A DNA stretch of 64,000 nucleotides. Origin: DATGMS01 sp035303945 (lineage in GTDB: Bacteria; Bacteroidota; Bacteroidia; Cytophagales; Cyclobacteriaceae). Positions within the stretch are counted from its first letter, which is position 1, and each line of letters starts with the position of its first letter. Below, piece after piece: positions 63,197 to 64,000 of this stretch. The notes beneath the pieces are model-generated. The model had not been told where the DNA came from. It did not search any database and worked only from the letters and a program-made list of their open reading frames with translations. The DNA is taken from assembly GCA_035303945.1 (NCBI GenBank), contig DATGQZ010000028.1, positions 7,549 to 71,548 on the forward strand. The letters are read 5' to 3'. The translations under genes and the position numbers were made by a program.

Positions 63197-63474
63197 AGAA
63201 ATTTATTTAAAAGGGCTACAATTGAAATTGGATGTGGATTGGTTAGGTATATAAACCTTCAAAGATATGGAATATGTTGCTTTTCAAAGTAAAATATTAC
63301 AGGAGTGAAATCATCTGTGGATAAAATCTCTTTTTTATCAATGAGTGTACCTGCAAGATGTATTTCAATCAAGGATCCAGCATATAACGACCCTGAAACT
63401 GTATTGACATCCCTATATTTTCTGTCTACTCAACATGAAGGGTATATAAAAAAAAATTGCCACATTGAGCCATT
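63197..63474. other. Divergent intergenic region
   Basis: 278 AT-rich bases. The minus-strand receptor promoter lies at 63260-63288. For the plus-strand glycosidase only a one-mismatch -7 element (TATATTTT, about 63414) was seen. A 61-codon open frame at 63305-63490 overlaps the real gene and is not supported. Confidence 0.5.
63260..63288 (-). promoter_or_regulatory. Bacteroidota-type promoter of the TonB receptor-like gene
   Basis: On the minus strand TTTG (63285-63288) and TATCTTTG (63260-63267) lie 17 bp apart. Both elements match the phylum consensus exactly. The predicted leader is about 57 bases. Confidence 0.75.
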
Positions 63475-64000
63475 ATGGAACAACATTTAACTATGCCGTT
63501 ACTCAAGGTCTCTGTTAATCGGCATTACCTCGTCACTGAAGACGAACGGCCATTTTTCTGGCTGGGGGATACAGCATGGGAATTGATCCACCGACTGAAC
63601 CTGGACGAAATTAGCCTCTACTTTAAGGATAGGGCTGCGAAGGGGTTTAATGTTATACAAACGGTTATTTTGGCAGAACTGGACGGTTTGAATACACCAA
63701 ATGCCTATGGACAGTTGCCATTGCTCAATAATGATCCTACCACACCTAACGAAGCCTATTTCGATTTGGTGGATACAGTCATCCGGCGGGCTGCTGAAGA
63801 AGGACTGTATATAGCCCTCTTGCCAACATGGGGAGACAAGTTTAACAAAGCTTGGGGACTGGGTCCAGAAATTTTTACCGTACCGAACGCTGAAATCTAC
63901 GGTGCTTATTTAGGCCAGCGCTACCGGGATTTTTCCAATCTAGTTTGGGTAATAGGTGGAGATAGAATTCCGACTGAAGCGCATCACTACGCCATCATCA
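63475..64000 (+). CDS. DUF4038 apiosidase-like glycoside hydrolase (N-terminal part, truncated by window end)
   Basis: About 175 codons are visible from ATG 63475, with a second ATG at 63493 also possible. The translation begins with LLKVSVNRHYLVTEDERPFFWLGDTAW, then ELIHRLNLDEISLYFKDRAAKGFNVIQ and LYIALLPTWGDKFNKAWG, ending in VWVIGGDRIP. These are hallmarks of the DUF4038 TIM-barrel glycosidases, which include GH140 apiosidases acting on plant pectin. No signal peptide is apparent at this start. The rest lies outside the window, so catalytic residues cannot all be checked. Confidence 0.85.
   Translation, partial: MEQHLTMPLLKVSVNRHYLVTEDERPFFWLGDTAWELIHRLNLDEISLYFKDRAAKGFNVIQTVILAELDGLNTPNAYGQLPLLNNDPTTPNEAYFDLVDTVIRRAAEEGLYIALLPTWGDKFNKAWGLGPEIFTVPNAEIYGAYLGQRYRDFSNLVWVIGGDRIPTEAHHYAII

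Noticed and set aside
62861..63292. 143-codon plus-strand frame
   Set aside because: Antisense to the N-terminus and promoter of the receptor-like gene; no recognisable protein.
63305..63490. 61-codon frame before the DUF4038 gene
   Set aside because: Overlaps the real start in another frame and has no features of a protein.

Overview
The window looks like chromosomal DNA of a Bacteroidota bacterium, most likely a Cytophagales/Cyclobacteriaceae-type organism. The evidence is two SusC/SusD pairs, an ECF sigma/FecR cassette, a type IX secretion (T9SS) C-terminal sorting domain, a Gld-type SUMF1 lipoprotein, many DUFs typical of the phylum, no visible Shine-Dalgarno sequences, and several matches to the Bacteroidota promoter -7 element TAnnTTTG. 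The genus is inference. No rRNA, tRNA, insertion sequence, prophage or CRISPR was seen.

Layout. 1-6525 (+): end of an ECF sigma factor, FecR anti-sigma, STN-containing SusC and SusD, a trans-envelope-regulated nutrient uptake cassette. 14645-6582 (-): a second SusC/SusD pair without STN, then a large FG-GAP/ASPIC lipoprotein behind a terminator. 18913-14965 (-): TPR protein, ComA-like phosphosulfolactate synthase, DUF368 polyprenyl-phosphate transporter and shikimate dehydrogenase. 21287-19031 (-): rfbC, a CpsB-type PHP phosphatase and an extended SDR, with overlapping genes (surface polysaccharide). 21467-23468 (+): hflX, mtgA. 26737-23534 (-): a compact kynurenine operon (haaO-kynU-kmo) with its own promoter. 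31913-26880 (-): Gld-like lipoprotein, YCF48-repeat T9SS cargo, prmC. 35403-32035 (-): mfd.

35760-46796 holds an unknown secreted protein, GT9 with DUF4254, an aminotransferase, a YwqK/MORN-like secreted protein, lysC with a small membrane protein and an ABC half-transporter, ribH, a TPR membrane protein and pdhA. 46900-54245 is mostly on the plus strand: recF, lipB, an unknown, a PolB-like exonuclease, rnr, a polyprenyl synthase and a rhomboid, with yraN on the other strand. At 54258-55842 an HPF-like ribosome hibernation protein is divergent from a baeRF3 release-factor-like protein. The rest is a PafA-type phosphatase, a double thioredoxin-fold protein, a HI0933 flavoprotein, an outer-membrane beta-barrel receptor and a truncated DUF4038 glycosidase.

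The most unusual non-genic structure lies at 58910-59266. It is a degenerate array of 17 consecutive units of exactly 21 bp, with no insertions or deletions. The unit core TTRCA (positions 2-6) is almost invariant, while the rest of each unit drifts. It looks like a phased protein-binding or iteron-like array rather than a gene or CRISPR, and I do not recognise it. The second observation of interest is the divergent HPF/baeRF3 pair. Most of the remaining sequence is ordinary housekeeping content.
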